Positions 48,800 through 60,109 of a DNA stretch of 64,000 nt are shown here, piece after piece. Made by a program: the position numbers and the translations under genes. How positions within the stretch are numbered: the first letter of the stretch is position 1; each line of letters starts with the position of its first letter. The stretch is from Sympetrum striolatum (taxonomy: Eukaryota; Arthropoda; Insecta; Odonata; Libellulidae): NCBI GenBank assembly GCA_947579665.1, contig OX388343.1:87772254-87836253 (forward strand), given 5' to 3'. The notes below the pieces were generated by a model, which did no database searches, had not been told where the DNA came from, and saw only the letters and a list, made by a program, of their open reading frames with translations.

Positions 48800-51700
48800 C
48801 AAAATAGGCACAGTTTGATGTCCTAGTTGCACTCATTTCGGTATCTCTGCAATCAAATATTTACAGATGGCGAGCAAACACAACGAGAGAAAAAAACACA
48901 CAAAGAACTACGACAAGACTTGATTTATTTACGTATATAAAAGATTTAAACGTGTATCATCTACTTGATTGCAAGTCCTCAATCATCGAATCTCTGTCAC
49001 TGTTCATTAAAACTAACTCATTGATGACTCAAAAACTCTGCTCAATTTTTAAAACTTATGCAAATTCTAAGGGTTACAACATCAAAAATCTCGACGTCAT
49101 CTTATAAGTACGAAAATGCGGATGAATAGGGTTTATTTTTGTCCCTTGCAACGATAATATATAAGAAACGATGATAAAGTACAAAAAATTCAATAACTAT
49201 GTTACCAATATGTCGACTCGGAGTAACTTGAACCCTATCGATCCATCTAGAATTAAGGTTAGTAATACGACTAGTCATATTAACAACAAGTATGTCTCAA
49301 TTTTGGGTTTTCTTTAGTTAAATTGGTTGCTGGATACCTCGGATAATACCTGAACATCGGATCTCATAAACTAAGATAATTTTAATTAATAGCAAACATT
49401 CAGATTTGGATTATATTCCTGGGAGACTGATTGGCAGCATATATTGTTACTATACGTCGATGGGAGAAATTTAAGAAATATAGTACTTATAACTTCACGT
49501 AGGTGCTTCACCCGTACCCTTTGGATGGTACGAAAAATTAGTCAAGGGAGTCACGTAAATAATGGGGATGAGGATATCAAGCTACCTGAGTATTCCAAAA
49601 GTAGTTGTTTCAGTACCACCTCACTGTCTTTCAAATTGAAGCAGCTCCCATTATTCAATGTTGGTAGTGAGGACAATTTACTTCAAGTCCAATGAGGGAG
49701 CGGGAACACTAAATCTTAGAAACCCCAAACATAGGCAGGTTAAGAATGACTACACGTTTGACCGAAACTAGAGACGGATTCATGAGCAAGTGATGGAATC
49801 CATACGCAGTGAAAACCTACGTTTCAATATAACTTGACATAAAAGGTTAGCACTAAAATCAATATTAACACGCTAATCCGACACAAACTCTTCTACTATA
49901 TGGTTTCCGTAACATGACAGAGAAAGCAAAACAACACTAAAAAATAAGAATGACCAAATCTCTAGGATAAATTTACATCTACCCATTTCTTCCATTTACT
50001 TATTCATCCTGAAAGTCACCATTGGTGTATGACAGTTACAATTACGCACATTATAGAAACATAAAAGCTGCTTTCCGGCGTGTGGTAGGGGATACATACG
50101 CAATAAGTCATTTCTCTAATCTGATTCTTCGTGTATCGCCCAAACAAATAAATCATTGAAACAACTGGTTCTGGCCTTGATTTTTCTTGCAGTACCTCAT
50201 CGTCCCATCTAACAAGGTGGTTGTATGATACCTATCTACTGTTTTCTACGCAAGTATTACAACTGAATTTACTGTGTAAGTTTAATCCCCTTTTTTATTG
50301 ACGAATATCCAATGTCAAGAATATTCATTGGTGACACTTATCTATTTGAAATTTTAATCAAATGTTTGGATTTAGACTGTACATTTTTTAAATCGCAAAT
50401 AAAACATTTGTCTGCAGGGAGTTCCACGTGCTGCATGTGTTTTCTAGATGAGGTGTAACTCACGGACTTTGCGTCGCCATTGCTAACGATAAGCGTCACG
50501 AAACAGTTTCTGAAGCTACCGCCCACATCTTTAATAGATGTGAGTACTTCTTGTTAAATTTATCATTAGTGTAAATTCAGGATGTTTCACCAAGCTTACT
50601 GTTAATCAGTTTTTCCCAAGGACACGGGAGAGTTCTTCACCCAGTGATTATATTTACATAAAGTTGGTAGCTAAAATGATGTCTTCATTATAACCTTATT
50701 GAAATACATCAATTCATAAGTACATCTACGTCGTTCCACAAAATTAATGCATCATCTCCGATGTATTTACCTGTTAATTACAGCGTAGTCAATAACTATT
50801 TTAACATTACTGTTAATTTCATTTCTCAAATGGTTTTCCCAAATACCGTAGAAAAAGGAGACATAGAAAACATTCCCAAATGTTACTCCCGCTGGCTCCA
50901 GACTCCAAACCTCAGCTTCATAGCGTGCCAACTCTCGGAGAGGACATAATTAAAAGCGACGGAATTCAACACGTAAAACCAACAGGTATAACGGACAGGA
51001 GGAAGCGAAACGATGTTCAGGGAAAACATAATATCAACAAGTGCCTTGGAGACGAAGGGGGAAAAGAGCTCATATATGTAGAGAGAAGCATGAATATAAA
51101 ACGTGTTTTCTTAACAGCAATAAAGGAGAGGGCGAAACAAATAGATCTCCATTAAGTGGATGTCACTGGGGAAGATAAATGATATGGGAACGGGTCGGAA
51201 ACATAAAACGAAACGAAGAGTTCCACAGAGATCTATGTGAATGATACGAGTCTTGTGCTCCCATTTAGGTCTCATGAATCACCTCCTCAAAGGCATCACT
51301 TATCAAAGAGTACATCCTCCGGCACAATCAGCTGTCATCTGTAACTCATTCCGCCCCCTTCGTTTTTTGCTATCCTCGTAGGGATGAATCTAATAGAGAA
51401 TCGAACATCTGAACTCATAATAAACCTAACTAAAGTGGTTGTGAGGTAACTTAAGCTGACGAATATCCTCATTTTCAAAGTAATTATTAACGCGAATTTA
51501 AAATGAATGTTATGTCAAGACCATCTAAAGCTAAAAACAATTTCAATTCAATCTAAATAAGTCTACCAAAAATAATGGATATTTATTCAATTTTGAGCGA
51601 ACAGTGATTCCGCGAAGATTCCTTGGATGCAAAAAGTCTGCCAAAGAGCACATACATAATAACTTAAACCATGAGCACATAAGAATGTCAGACATACACT

Positions 51701-52778
51701 TATTGATGGTGACGCTGAAATGGCATTGAAAGTATGAGTCAGTTAAAATGCATGTTCTTCGGGTGATCTTCGAGTAATATCATGTCATATAGCAAATTAT
51801 GACTAAAGACATGCAGTTGTAAAAGTGGGTGTAAACAGACAATGCCATGAACTTGCCATCATTTGCAAATAAGCATCAATATCTCTTCTTACTTGTGATT
51901 AAATACCTTTGACGTTTATACATAAATAAACACTAGAATAAAATCTATAACAACTAAATTTAAATGGTACTAAATTAAATTTGATGCAGAAAAATCCTTG
52001 AAAAATGACAGATATCAATAAGGAACTATCCTAAAAACATGCTAAGGATGAAGAACTAGTATAGTATAACTTGAAGATGGCTGAAATTATCATAGAGATA
52101 CATGATCATAATTATAAAGTCAAAATGGTCTTTATTTATGGAGTATTCAAATTCCATTTCAATGATAGACATGAGAACTCAACTTTTGGGCAAAACAAAA
52201 TCTTGCCATCAATCTTTGAAATGTAGCATACATTTATCTGAGTGAGGTAAATAGAAGAAATGGGAAAAGGGTCAGTTTGGTCCAATAAGTTCAGATAATT
52301 TACTCTAATACACCATTAACATTTGCTAAAATTAAAAGGGATTGTAGATATACATCTCACATTTACACTCCATTATTACAAAATTTACACAAGGAATCAG
52401 CATAATATTATCAATTTATAAAATATCTAAGTTTTTAATACATGATTTGAAAAATAACAGCAATTTATCATAATTACTTATTAATTCACTGTTATTTTTT
52501 GTTCCGTCATTATTAATTACATAAGAAATAGTGCATTGCAGTAGAGAATTTCTACTGTTGCTTTCATTGCATCAATGATTGATAAATGCTAATCAATCAC
52601 TCAAGAGAAGAAGACAATCTTTTGAAAATTAATTGATCAAACTTTGGTCAATTAGTTGAAATTCAAAGTTATGGACCATTTTATGCCGACTAATAAAAAT
52701 CACTACATAAGGCATGTGATAAATACTGTAAGTTAAAAAGCAGATTATGACCCCTGAACATCTACAATAACCACAACA
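48800..52778. other. Gene-free stretch; CpG density falls from about 51.9 kb
   Basis: No exon, RNA gene or transposon end was recognised. Frames of 60-91 codons around 49.4, 50.8 and 50.9 kb lack domains. CpG dinucleotides are ordinary until about 51.8 kb and then become rare, continuing into the candidate gene. Confidence 0.35.
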
Positions 52779-53536
52779 TCATAAAAATTCAAAAATTCTT
52801 TATTTGGTATACATTTAACAAAATATAGCCTCTGGGTGGGAATGAATAAATAATGTCAAGGCTAAAATAAGTGCATACATCAGAGGAACATTTGGTATTG
52901 TAAGCTAACAGAAAAAGTAAATAAAAAATTAGATTCGTAGTATCCGATCATTAGCAACATCATCAAATCATACATCATCGTGAAACATAATAGATTTGCA
53001 ATTCATTTAAGTCATTCATCAAACTCAATAAAGGTCTGACATCGTAAAGCATGCTTAAGTACATAAAACGAAGAATCTGAAAAACATGCACAGGTGAAGC
53101 GATGGGTATAAACCAGTGCACAAGAATACAGACATAACATACAGTGTCTTTCAATGCAACTAATGAATGAAAAATATTTTGCAAATAGACATTAAAGAAT
53201 ATGCAAAATTGAGATAAAAATGAGGAGATAAGGATCCCTGGCTTACTATGACAGTTTTTATCCAGTTTCCAGCAAACATAATGCAGCAATATTTTCTTTA
53301 CTAATGTAAGCTCAAAGAAGTCATTAGCACACCACTATAAGCACACGAGAGCATAAATACGTAGAATAGCAGCGAAGCTTCAAATCAGCCTCAGCAATTG
53401 GTCGCTGTTAAATATTTTAAGCTTAAATTATGAGCGATATAAAAATAGCTTTTTAATGAGTTACAATGATTTCTGTTCCTGGAAGACATGCCTTTCCTAA
53501 AGATTATTAGTGACAGTGTGGAATGATTCAGCCACC
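52779..53536 (-). other. Candidate 3' UTR and poly(A) signal of the minus-strand gene
   Basis: Downstream (minus strand) of the candidate stop codon at 53,537-53,539 an AATAAA hexamer occurs at 52,804-52,799. It is followed about 20-30 bases later by the GU-rich string GATGTTGTGGTTATTGTAG (near 52,773-52,755), the arrangement expected of a cleavage/polyadenylation site. The UTR would be about 750 bases. A second AATAAA further down (near 52,135) is an alternative. A 104-codon frame inside (52,975-53,289) is not recognised. Confidence 0.4.
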
Positions 53537-53552
53537 TCATCTCCAGATCGAC
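53537..53552 (-). CDS. Candidate terminal coding exon of an unrecognised minus-strand gene
   Basis: A strong splice acceptor, GTGTATGTCCCCACAG, ends at 53,553, so the exon begins at 53,552. If joined directly to the 199-bp exon at 59,319 (which leaves two bases of a codon, AG), the frame continues as R-S-I-W-R-stop, giving a short C-terminus. In the other phase it reads RSGDEVAESFHTVTNNL-stop (stop near 53,497), which would need an undetected intervening exon. I cannot decide between them from sequence alone. The acceptor quality and the GU-rich poly(A) region about 750 bases later are the support. Confidence 0.4.
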
Positions 53553-54929
53553 CTGTGGGGACATACACAAGAGTTAATTCACTACAGCACGGAGCACATT
53601 AGCAAGTGGAAAGTTAATATTTTATAATTCCTTGAGGATTTTCAAATTATTTAACTAAGGCATAATGATCATAGGAAGTCACAATGGCAAAACAATTGAT
53701 AGATTAGAAATAAACATTTTACATATGTACTACACAATTAGTGGTGATTAGTAAGTGATGTCTTTATCTTCTTAACCACCTACAATCCAACAAATAAAAT
53801 ATTTCCATTTTTAGCTTTTCATTGCATAGTTAAACTTCCCATGATATCTTAAGTTTGATTATACCTAGCAATAAATAAATTTGAACTTAGATTTTCTCAA
53901 GAAACTACAGAAATTAACCACAAGAAATTATTCAATATGTATTTATAGCATACCCAACCAATGCACAATGGATACACAGACTAGCAGAGATTATTTTGCA
54001 TATTATAGATGGTTACTGATTAAGAGAAACCAAGACATTCAAATGATTATCAACAGAATTAAAAATGAGTCAAAAATTAATTTTTATCCATTTCTGCACA
54101 GATTTAAGAATTATTGAAAGGATTTGGCATCTGAAATATGATTGATGGATTTAAAGTTTGCATGCATAACCACAGACATTAAAATTAAGCATTAATAGGT
54201 CTGAGAGTGAGACTGTAAGTCAATACGGAGTTATGGGCAAATTTTTATTTCAATATCGTTTTACCAATGGAGGGTACAGATTAGAATTGATATACTTAGA
54301 AGAAAAAATATAGAGAAATAGGAAGGAAGATTTTGAAATTGTCATAAGGCAAGAATAAAATGAATGACAACATATTTTGTTCAAAAATACATTAGCATGA
54401 AATTTCAGAATATATTATTTTTAATAGTGTAAACTATCTTACTGAATGAATTAAAAAAGAATTGTTCATTCATTATTCAAGACTTTCAGAATTTAGTTCA
54501 CTCTTTCTCAATTTCAACGTATTGTACGCCAAAAGTAAAACAACAAATGCTCTATGCAAAAATAATTACTTTTGATTGTGTTTTAAATTGGGGTATCCAA
54601 ATCACTACAAAAAGGATTACTTTTCCATATTTACCACAGAAGCACTCTAAGTTAAAATTCTGAAATATCCTCTCAAAGGTTTCTTTCCAATTTTCCACAT
54701 AAAGAAAGAATTTGAAAATGTTAAACTGATCTTTGACAATTAATAACTTGTTAATTTCCACAGGAGTTGAAACCGATCGTGAAGTAAAAACTTTCCTGTT
54801 GAAATTACCAATTTATTTCACTATGGCATACCACCAAGTTAAGCTAGATCACATTGATTACATATGATCTTTAGCAAAAAAAGACTGAAATAATTTAAAT
54901 TAAGCATCAATTCCATAGGAGTACATTAT
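53553..54929. other. Candidate intron sequence, CpG-poor
   Basis: AT-rich, CpG-depleted, with no recognised exon. The 78-codon plus-strand frame at 53,881-54,117 has no domain. Confidence 0.35.
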
Positions 54930-54937
54930 ATCATATG
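54930..54937. repeat. 8-bp target-site duplication, left copy (ATCATATG)
   Basis: Identical to 56,542-56,549 on the other side of the hAT element, with no mismatch. Eight bases is the standard duplication length for hAT transposases. Confidence 0.85.
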
Positions 54938-56541
54938 CAGTGGCGGTACATGACTAAAAAAACAGGGGGTTCACTTCAGAAGCCATATTTCTTTTAAGTG
55001 GCTGTGAATACGGTTGAATATTGTGGCTCATACTGGAATATCGCCTCTGCTTTCATGGACGCAGGATAATTCACAGCAATCGTGGATAAAAGCAATAGAA
55101 ATATTAAAATAAATATTTTGGGTTGAATCAATATATGACTTTGTTGCAAAAAATCCCCACATTCACAAAAATTGAGCTTTTTTTAATTCTTGCTTCATAT
55201 TTCTTAGTATGTATTTATAAAGACCAAAATACCTTTTGGCTAAGTTGCATTTATTAGTTGAAAAATCAAATATAATCATAAGAAAGTAAATCAATTACCT
55301 TATATTGTTTTATTCAAGGTTGAAGTATTTCTGATCACGGTTTTACCCAAAACTGAAAGATCAAAACTGGCATTCTTGTGTCCAATAGATTCATCATACT
55401 TTGTAATTTTTTGAGATAAATGCCTTAAATCGAATACACCTATTTTTGTCCAGGTAGTGTCCTTGTCTTTCGCAAAGAGCAAACAAGGGTAACAGTATAG
55501 CCTATTGGAAGAGTCACTGCCACATATCCAACTGTTTCTCTCATATATTTGTGACTTAAACACTCGGAAGTATCTGTTACTCTGACTCTGAGATAGGTTC
55601 AGCAAAGGAATAGGCCTCCCTACCTCTTTTATCGCACATTTTTCTTTGACAGAAAGAGAGGAAATTTTAATATCTTTCAGAAATTGGACACTAGTCATTG
55701 TGAAGAGCGAGAAAAACTGTTCACAAACAGGTAACGCAGTAGGTTTGTGTACTGAATACGCCACAAGCAACCACAACAACGTAACTGAATATGTAGACTG
55801 GATACGAACGAACTCCGTAAATTCACAATATTGCACCGTATTATGAGTTGCTATTACATAGCTCTTAATCTAAAGTTTTATACCAATATCATACCGGAAT
55901 GATCCTAAAATAAGATTCCACTATCCCCTTTTGCAATGCATAGAGGAATGTAAATGGTGCACTGGAATCAAACCAAGGATCATCAGGGAAATGTTAAACA
56001 GCGAATATGTAATGTATTTATGATCTATATTCACATTTCGGGTTTTAAGTTTCCATGTTATCAGGAAGGCATTAAAAATCTGAGAAATTGCTGCAATGCA
56101 TTTTAAATAGGAGAATATTAGCCCTGGCCTAGCGTCGAACCAAGATTAATCTTCGAGGGTATGTTTGTAGTTTTCGTTGGAATGCACGGCTTCCAGTGAT
56201 CTCTCAAATTTCAACTCTCTAATTTTCCGGAAAGTGCATAAAAAAATTTCCGATTATCCTATGAAGTCATTCTGGTCGGTTGTCTCTGCATCGTAGCGCA
56301 GCGATCGGCCCATGTTTAAAAGCCGTATGCCCATCTTTCCCCTCTTCACCTAGTGAACCTCGTGCAAAGCAAAACTAGTTGGAACCAAAAGCGGTAGGAA
56401 TCACGACTCAACGAAAGAAAAGTTAGGCCCAGTGATTGGTGTCAAGGATATTTGGGTTATTGTAAGAACATTGGTATATAGAAAAATAGCGCAGTAGTTT
56501 TCTTAGGGGGTTCAGTGAACCCAATGGACCCACCGCCACTG
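54938..56541 (-). mobile_element. hAT element, 1,604 bp, both ends and target duplication intact
   Basis: Both ends begin CAGTGGCGGT when read inward (54,938-54,947 and 56,541-56,532). CAG.GGCGG is a familiar hAT terminus. Subterminal GGGTTCACT strings occur near each end. Exact 8-bp duplications ATCATATG flank it. It encodes only the N-terminal zinc-finger part of a transposase (55,300-55,836), so it is an internally deleted, non-autonomous copy. It sits in the proposed last intron of the minus-strand gene and is itself CpG-richer than that intron, consistent with a more recent arrival. Confidence 0.9.
55300..55836 (-). pseudogene. TTF-type zinc finger (ZMYM1-like) N-terminus of a hAT transposase
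   Basis: The frame gives 178 residues. A likely true start is the second methionine (residue 47, MTSVQFLKDI). The segment KEVGRPIPLLNLSQSQ and then NRYFRVFKSQIYERNSW introduce the TTF-type finger: W103, C105, C115 and C118 in WICGS..NRLYCYPCLLF, a conserved W129, DLRHL and a KYDESIGH with H153. This is the standard N-terminal DNA-binding domain of hAT transposases annotated as zinc finger MYM-type 1-like. Full-length relatives have several hundred more residues with the RNase H-like catalytic domain and C-terminal dimerisation region, all missing here. The frame ends just after a potential splice donor (AAG|GTAATT). Confidence 0.8.
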
Positions 56542-56549
56542 ATCATATG
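56542..56549. repeat. 8-bp target-site duplication, right copy (ATCATATG)
   Basis: Exact partner of 54,930-54,937, directly abutting the CCGCCACTG right end of the hAT element. Confidence 0.85.
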
Positions 56550-57099
56550 CAAAAATTGAATAATAATTAAAGTTAATCAAATATATTTTTAAGACTGCCA
56601 ATTCTTATGATAATTTTAAATTTTCAGTAATACTATCATCAGTCAATAAAACAATCATGTAAAATAGATGCCTAACAATGAATTAGGCTTTAATATTTCA
56701 GCTGCTAAAATATTTCTGCAGTTTGAAGTTACAGGATTTTACGTAACTCTGGTATAAATGATTTACGATATGTCAATATCATAAAACTTGGATAATTCCC
56801 TCATCAATAGCTGACTTAAAGCTTCTCCAATGAAATTAGGAACTATCAATGATTAAACCAAGAGATTGTTTTTTAAATTTAATGAATTCTTTAAGCCATG
56901 CAGTAGCATTTTATGAGGAAAGAATGCAGGAAAGCCAAAAATAATTAACTTGAATGATTTGAGAAAATTGATCGAGAAATCATTGGCCTCCCAATAATTT
57001 TCTCACAGTATGTTTACGTTCTTGAAAAAAATTTATCAATGATAAAATTAGTAATAATAAACAAAGAGCTGGGTGATGCAAAACCTTAGGTGTATACAC

Positions 57100-57310
57100 C
57101 TCATATAACTTGTAAAGAAAGAAATATTGGAATGCGGATGTTAAGAATTAGAGGTTTAAAATCTCCAAAAGCTGTCTTTGTCGGTTTTCCTCCTCTTACT
57201 TCCCAGTAGTTCGCATTCCTTTCTTGATTTCTCCAACTACTGGGAAGTAAGAGGAGGAACACCGACAAAGACGGCTTTTGGAGATTTTAAACCTCTAACT
57301 CATATAACTT
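57100..57310. repeat. 12-bp direct repeats flanking the inverted repeat
   Basis: CTCATATAACTT is present at 57,100-57,111 and again at 57,299-57,310. The right copy begins exactly where the right arm of the inverted repeat ends. The left copy is separated from the left arm by 36 bases. This could be a long target-site duplication bracketing a 187-bp insertion, or the trace of a repair event. Confidence 0.5.
57148..57298. repeat. Large near-perfect inverted repeat: 64-bp arms, 23-base loop
   Basis: The left arm (57,148-57,211) begins TTAGAGGTTTAAAATCTCC and ends CTTCCCAGTAGTT. The right arm (57,235-57,298) is its reverse complement with only two mismatches, one of which would be a G-U pair in RNA. 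The loop is CGCATTCC..TTTCTCC. Transcribed, it would make a very stable hairpin. It lies in CpG-poor intron sequence but has several CpGs itself. It could be a foldback/MITE-type insertion or the source of hairpin-derived small RNA; sequence alone does not say. Confidence 0.85.
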
Positions 57311-59318
57311 CTCTTATGATTTGATATTTGAATTACTCTTTGATTTTATGAAAATGAAAATGATAGCATTAAGCTGTTAATGGAGTTAAAATTTTCAAGA
57401 TATTTTAAATAAGATGAATCACTTTGAAACCTCAACATCATCATAAAAGGTTGTATATTATTATGAATTTCTTACTATTTTTCAACTTAAAATTTAAAAT
57501 TATAAATAGAATACAGATTGGATGGAAACAAAATGATGGTATATATTTGCCAAAAGTAAAATGAAAGCAGATACCACTATATCATTGAAATATATTTTGA
57601 TTTATCTCGGATAAAAATATTTTTTAAATAAGGTGAGGAGATGTAAACAACAAAAAAGTATCTAACTTAATATTCTGCTTAAAAATTCATTTAGCTGTTT
57701 ATAGAAACGAGGAAAAAAGTATGGATAAGCATTTTAAGCAAAAGATAAATTTTATTGACAACAAAATCTTTCTTCCAAAGAAAACTTCAATAATGGAAAT
57801 GTTAACAGCAAAGTAATTTTAAGCTTACAAGGAGTATCAATGGTAAAATGATCAGGCATTATCTTAAAAATTGAACTTTCTCAATAAATTAAACAATCAG
57901 CAAGGTTCGAAATGCTAGACTGAAATATTGTTACATCAAAAATCATAAGAGGCAACTTCCATCTAGAATTATTGGTAACTTACAAACACACTGTTCAAAA
58001 GCAACCCCTGTGAAAATGATGCAGCCCAACCTTAAAGAGTAGTTCATATTTATTGAATTTGCTTTTTGCCATTCATTTTGCTAAAAAAGTAGTTGTGTAC
58101 ATAAACGTCTGAAGAACTACACAAAAATCAACGAAAATTTATTTTTGAACTTCCATTCAACTGTATTGGATGTAAATTTGTCTTAACAATTTGACCTAAC
58201 TACCTCTAGAATAATTTTATCCAAAATAAGTTGAGTCTTTTCTGACAGAAGATTCATTGAAGGGAGCAGTTACAAAATATCTGATGTTAACCCTAATTGA
58301 AACTTCAAAACACTGAGTATTTCATGAAATATTTTTGATGAAACTTCCAGATGAAAGAAAAACCATAATGGTAACATCAAAAGGTATGTAATGGACATGC
58401 TTAAAAGCTTTCCTAAAATCCAAAGTGCACTAGCAAATAAAATAGAAGAAACATACTGTTGATATGCAATAGGGTTCCAAATTAACTGAGAAAAAATTCA
58501 AAAAAGTTTGCAAGATGCACAAGTAAAAGGAATTTAGATTCAGTAATAATAATGCATTTTTCAGCATTCCATGCTCTGAACTGAATGCATACGATGCATA
58601 AAATCTGAATAAAAAATAGTGAGCTTATAATGTCACAAGAGCAATAACTCTCATCAATAATTAACCTACAGATCTTTTTCAGATCATTTTAAATTCTGAA
58701 AAGTAAAGTATAGCACTTGGGATATTACTTCAATAAAGACAATTTACTATCAATGGAAAATATCTGAAATTTTGAAATGAAGTGATATCGGCAAACTTAT
58801 TTCACGTGATTTGTGAAAGAAAGAGTGCATTTTCTAGGACAAGAAGCTGTAAATTGACTACAACAGTCATACTAGTTGTAGATCATACTAAAATTTTTAA
58901 ATTATTTCAACAGAATTGAAATTAAAATTCCAATCACATGAATTCATCATTATAAAAATATAATGAGGAGAATGAACTGGTTAACGAAATCGTAAGTAAA
59001 TTGATAGATGACTTTACTTTTTCTGTATAATTTTGATCACAGTATCTCTATGATTCAAAGAAACCAGGAATTAAAATAACTGAACATCCAGATGGCCCAC
59101 ATTCAGAGCTGCAGGAAGGAAAAATCTAGTTTTTCTCTTAATCCTAATGTGAATAAACATAAAAAAACTAACATCAGCTGGTAGACTGAAATGCAATGCA
59201 TATCTTTAATTGCAAACCTGGAATGATCACCTATTACTTCTGGAAAACCATATTCATTGCAAGATAAACATTTTATTTATAATATTACAGAATAAAAAGA
59301 AAATTTTTGGTCACTGAC
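57311..59318. other. Candidate intron sequence, strongly CpG-poor
   Basis: No exon recognised. I count 8 CpG in 57,301-58,980. A good acceptor-like string (CCTTCCTGCAG, minus strand, near 59,115) has no matching donor and no frame, so I do not call an exon there. Confidence 0.35.
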
Positions 59319-59517
59319 CTTCCCCGATAGCAACCCTTGAGGGTGAGGGTGTTCCTATTTCTGACTGGACGAGGAGATAGGTCATCTTCTTGATCCTTAT
59401 TTATTTCATTTGGAGAGAGGCAGAAATCGTCTGAGGGAGTTGGGGAGGGAAAGCTCACAAGAGTATCACTGTCAGATGTCGGAGACGCAGCAGTCACAAG
59501 TGTGTCACTGTCAGAAT
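59319..59517 (-). CDS. Internal coding exon of an unrecognised minus-strand gene (199 bp)
   Basis: The exon is bounded by a splice acceptor (TTGTGATTCCAG, ending at 59,518) and a strong donor (GGGGAAG|GTCAGTG, GT at 59,318-59,317). The frame is open throughout and the exon is GC- and CpG-richer than its flanks. It encodes about 66 residues: an acidic serine/threonine/proline-rich part with an internal repeat (SDSDTLV twice, 11 residues apart), SFPSPTPSDDF, an acidic NKDQEDDLSPR, then a basic tail with RNRNTLTLKGCYRGR. The acceptor side needs one base (G) of a split codon, which the 69-bp exon upstream supplies. The composition suggests a disordered, phosphorylatable region. I do not recognise the family. 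Confidence 0.65.
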
Positions 59518-59621
59518 CTGGAATCACAACAATTTATTACTTGGTAATTTTTTTCTTGAAGGATGAAAAATTATACTGCATGAGAGCAGATGATATTGGT
59601 GGTGATTTTAAAAATATGTAC

Positions 59622-59690
59622 CATAAGTTACAAATGCTGGTGTTTCATACTCATGAAGACTGCACATAATACAAGAAGCTTCACATGTTG
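59622..59690 (-). CDS. Small internal coding exon (69 bp), same gene
   Basis: Begins after TTTTTTATATCAG and ends at TTATG|GTACAT (GT at 59,621-59,620). It starts with two bases of a split codon, has 22 whole codons, and ends with one base, exactly the phase required by the next exon at 59,517. The peptide is T-C-E-A-S-C-I-M-C-S-L-H-E-Y-E-T-P-A-F-V-T-Y, with three cysteines and a histidine in 11 residues (C.. .C..C..H), possibly metal-binding or lipid-modified. The donor is weaker than that of the 199-bp exon. Phase agreement raises confidence. Confidence 0.5.
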
Positions 59691-59849
59691 CTGATATAAA
59701 AAAATCATCAAATTCCAAGAAATGAGTATATTAATGAGTAATAAGAGGGAAATATGAGAGTATTTGAACAACTAAACTATTCATTACTGAAAAAATCTTT
59801 AAGTATTGAGACAAAAGCTACTATTTTAGTGGTATTTTAATCTTTTTCA

Positions 59850-59924
59850 TCATGGTACAATAAAGCTCTCTTTAGCTCCAGTAGGTGTACATTCAGATAA
59901 GTTTACACTACTTTGAAGTTCCAT
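59850..59924 (-). CDS. Possible start exon (ATG frame, 24 codons)
   Basis: An ATG at 59,924-59,922 opens a frame MELQSSVNLSECTPTGAKES that stays open to a stop at 59,852-59,850. Two GT dinucleotides leave the single codon base needed by the 69-bp exon (after 59,912 or after 59,891). Neither fits the donor consensus well. It lies between the CpG island at 60.1-60.5 kb and the 69-bp exon, where a start exon is expected. Real start and donor are unproven. Confidence 0.25.
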   Translation of the reverse strand: MELQSSVNLSECTPTGAKESFIVP

Positions 59925-60109
59925 CTTATATTTAAGTATACAATCAAAAATGAAAAAAATTAAAAAAGCAATACTTATCACTTAAAGAAACAAACAGATC
60001 TTATCATGTGCTTCCCAATAGAGATTTCCAAGACATTACAAAAGATAACATGTTCAGCACTACTAAAAAAATACAATGAAATTTTTGAATGACAAATTTA
60101 CTTAACGCA

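Noticed and set aside
57148..57298. The hairpin as a canonical microRNA precursor
   Set aside because: Arms of 64 bp with almost no bulges are too long and too perfect for a typical animal pre-miRNA; a foldback element or hpRNA fits better.
59070..59120. Strong acceptor-like CCTTCCTGCAG on the minus strand
   Set aside because: No matching donor and no sustained open frame in any phase needed by the neighbouring exons.
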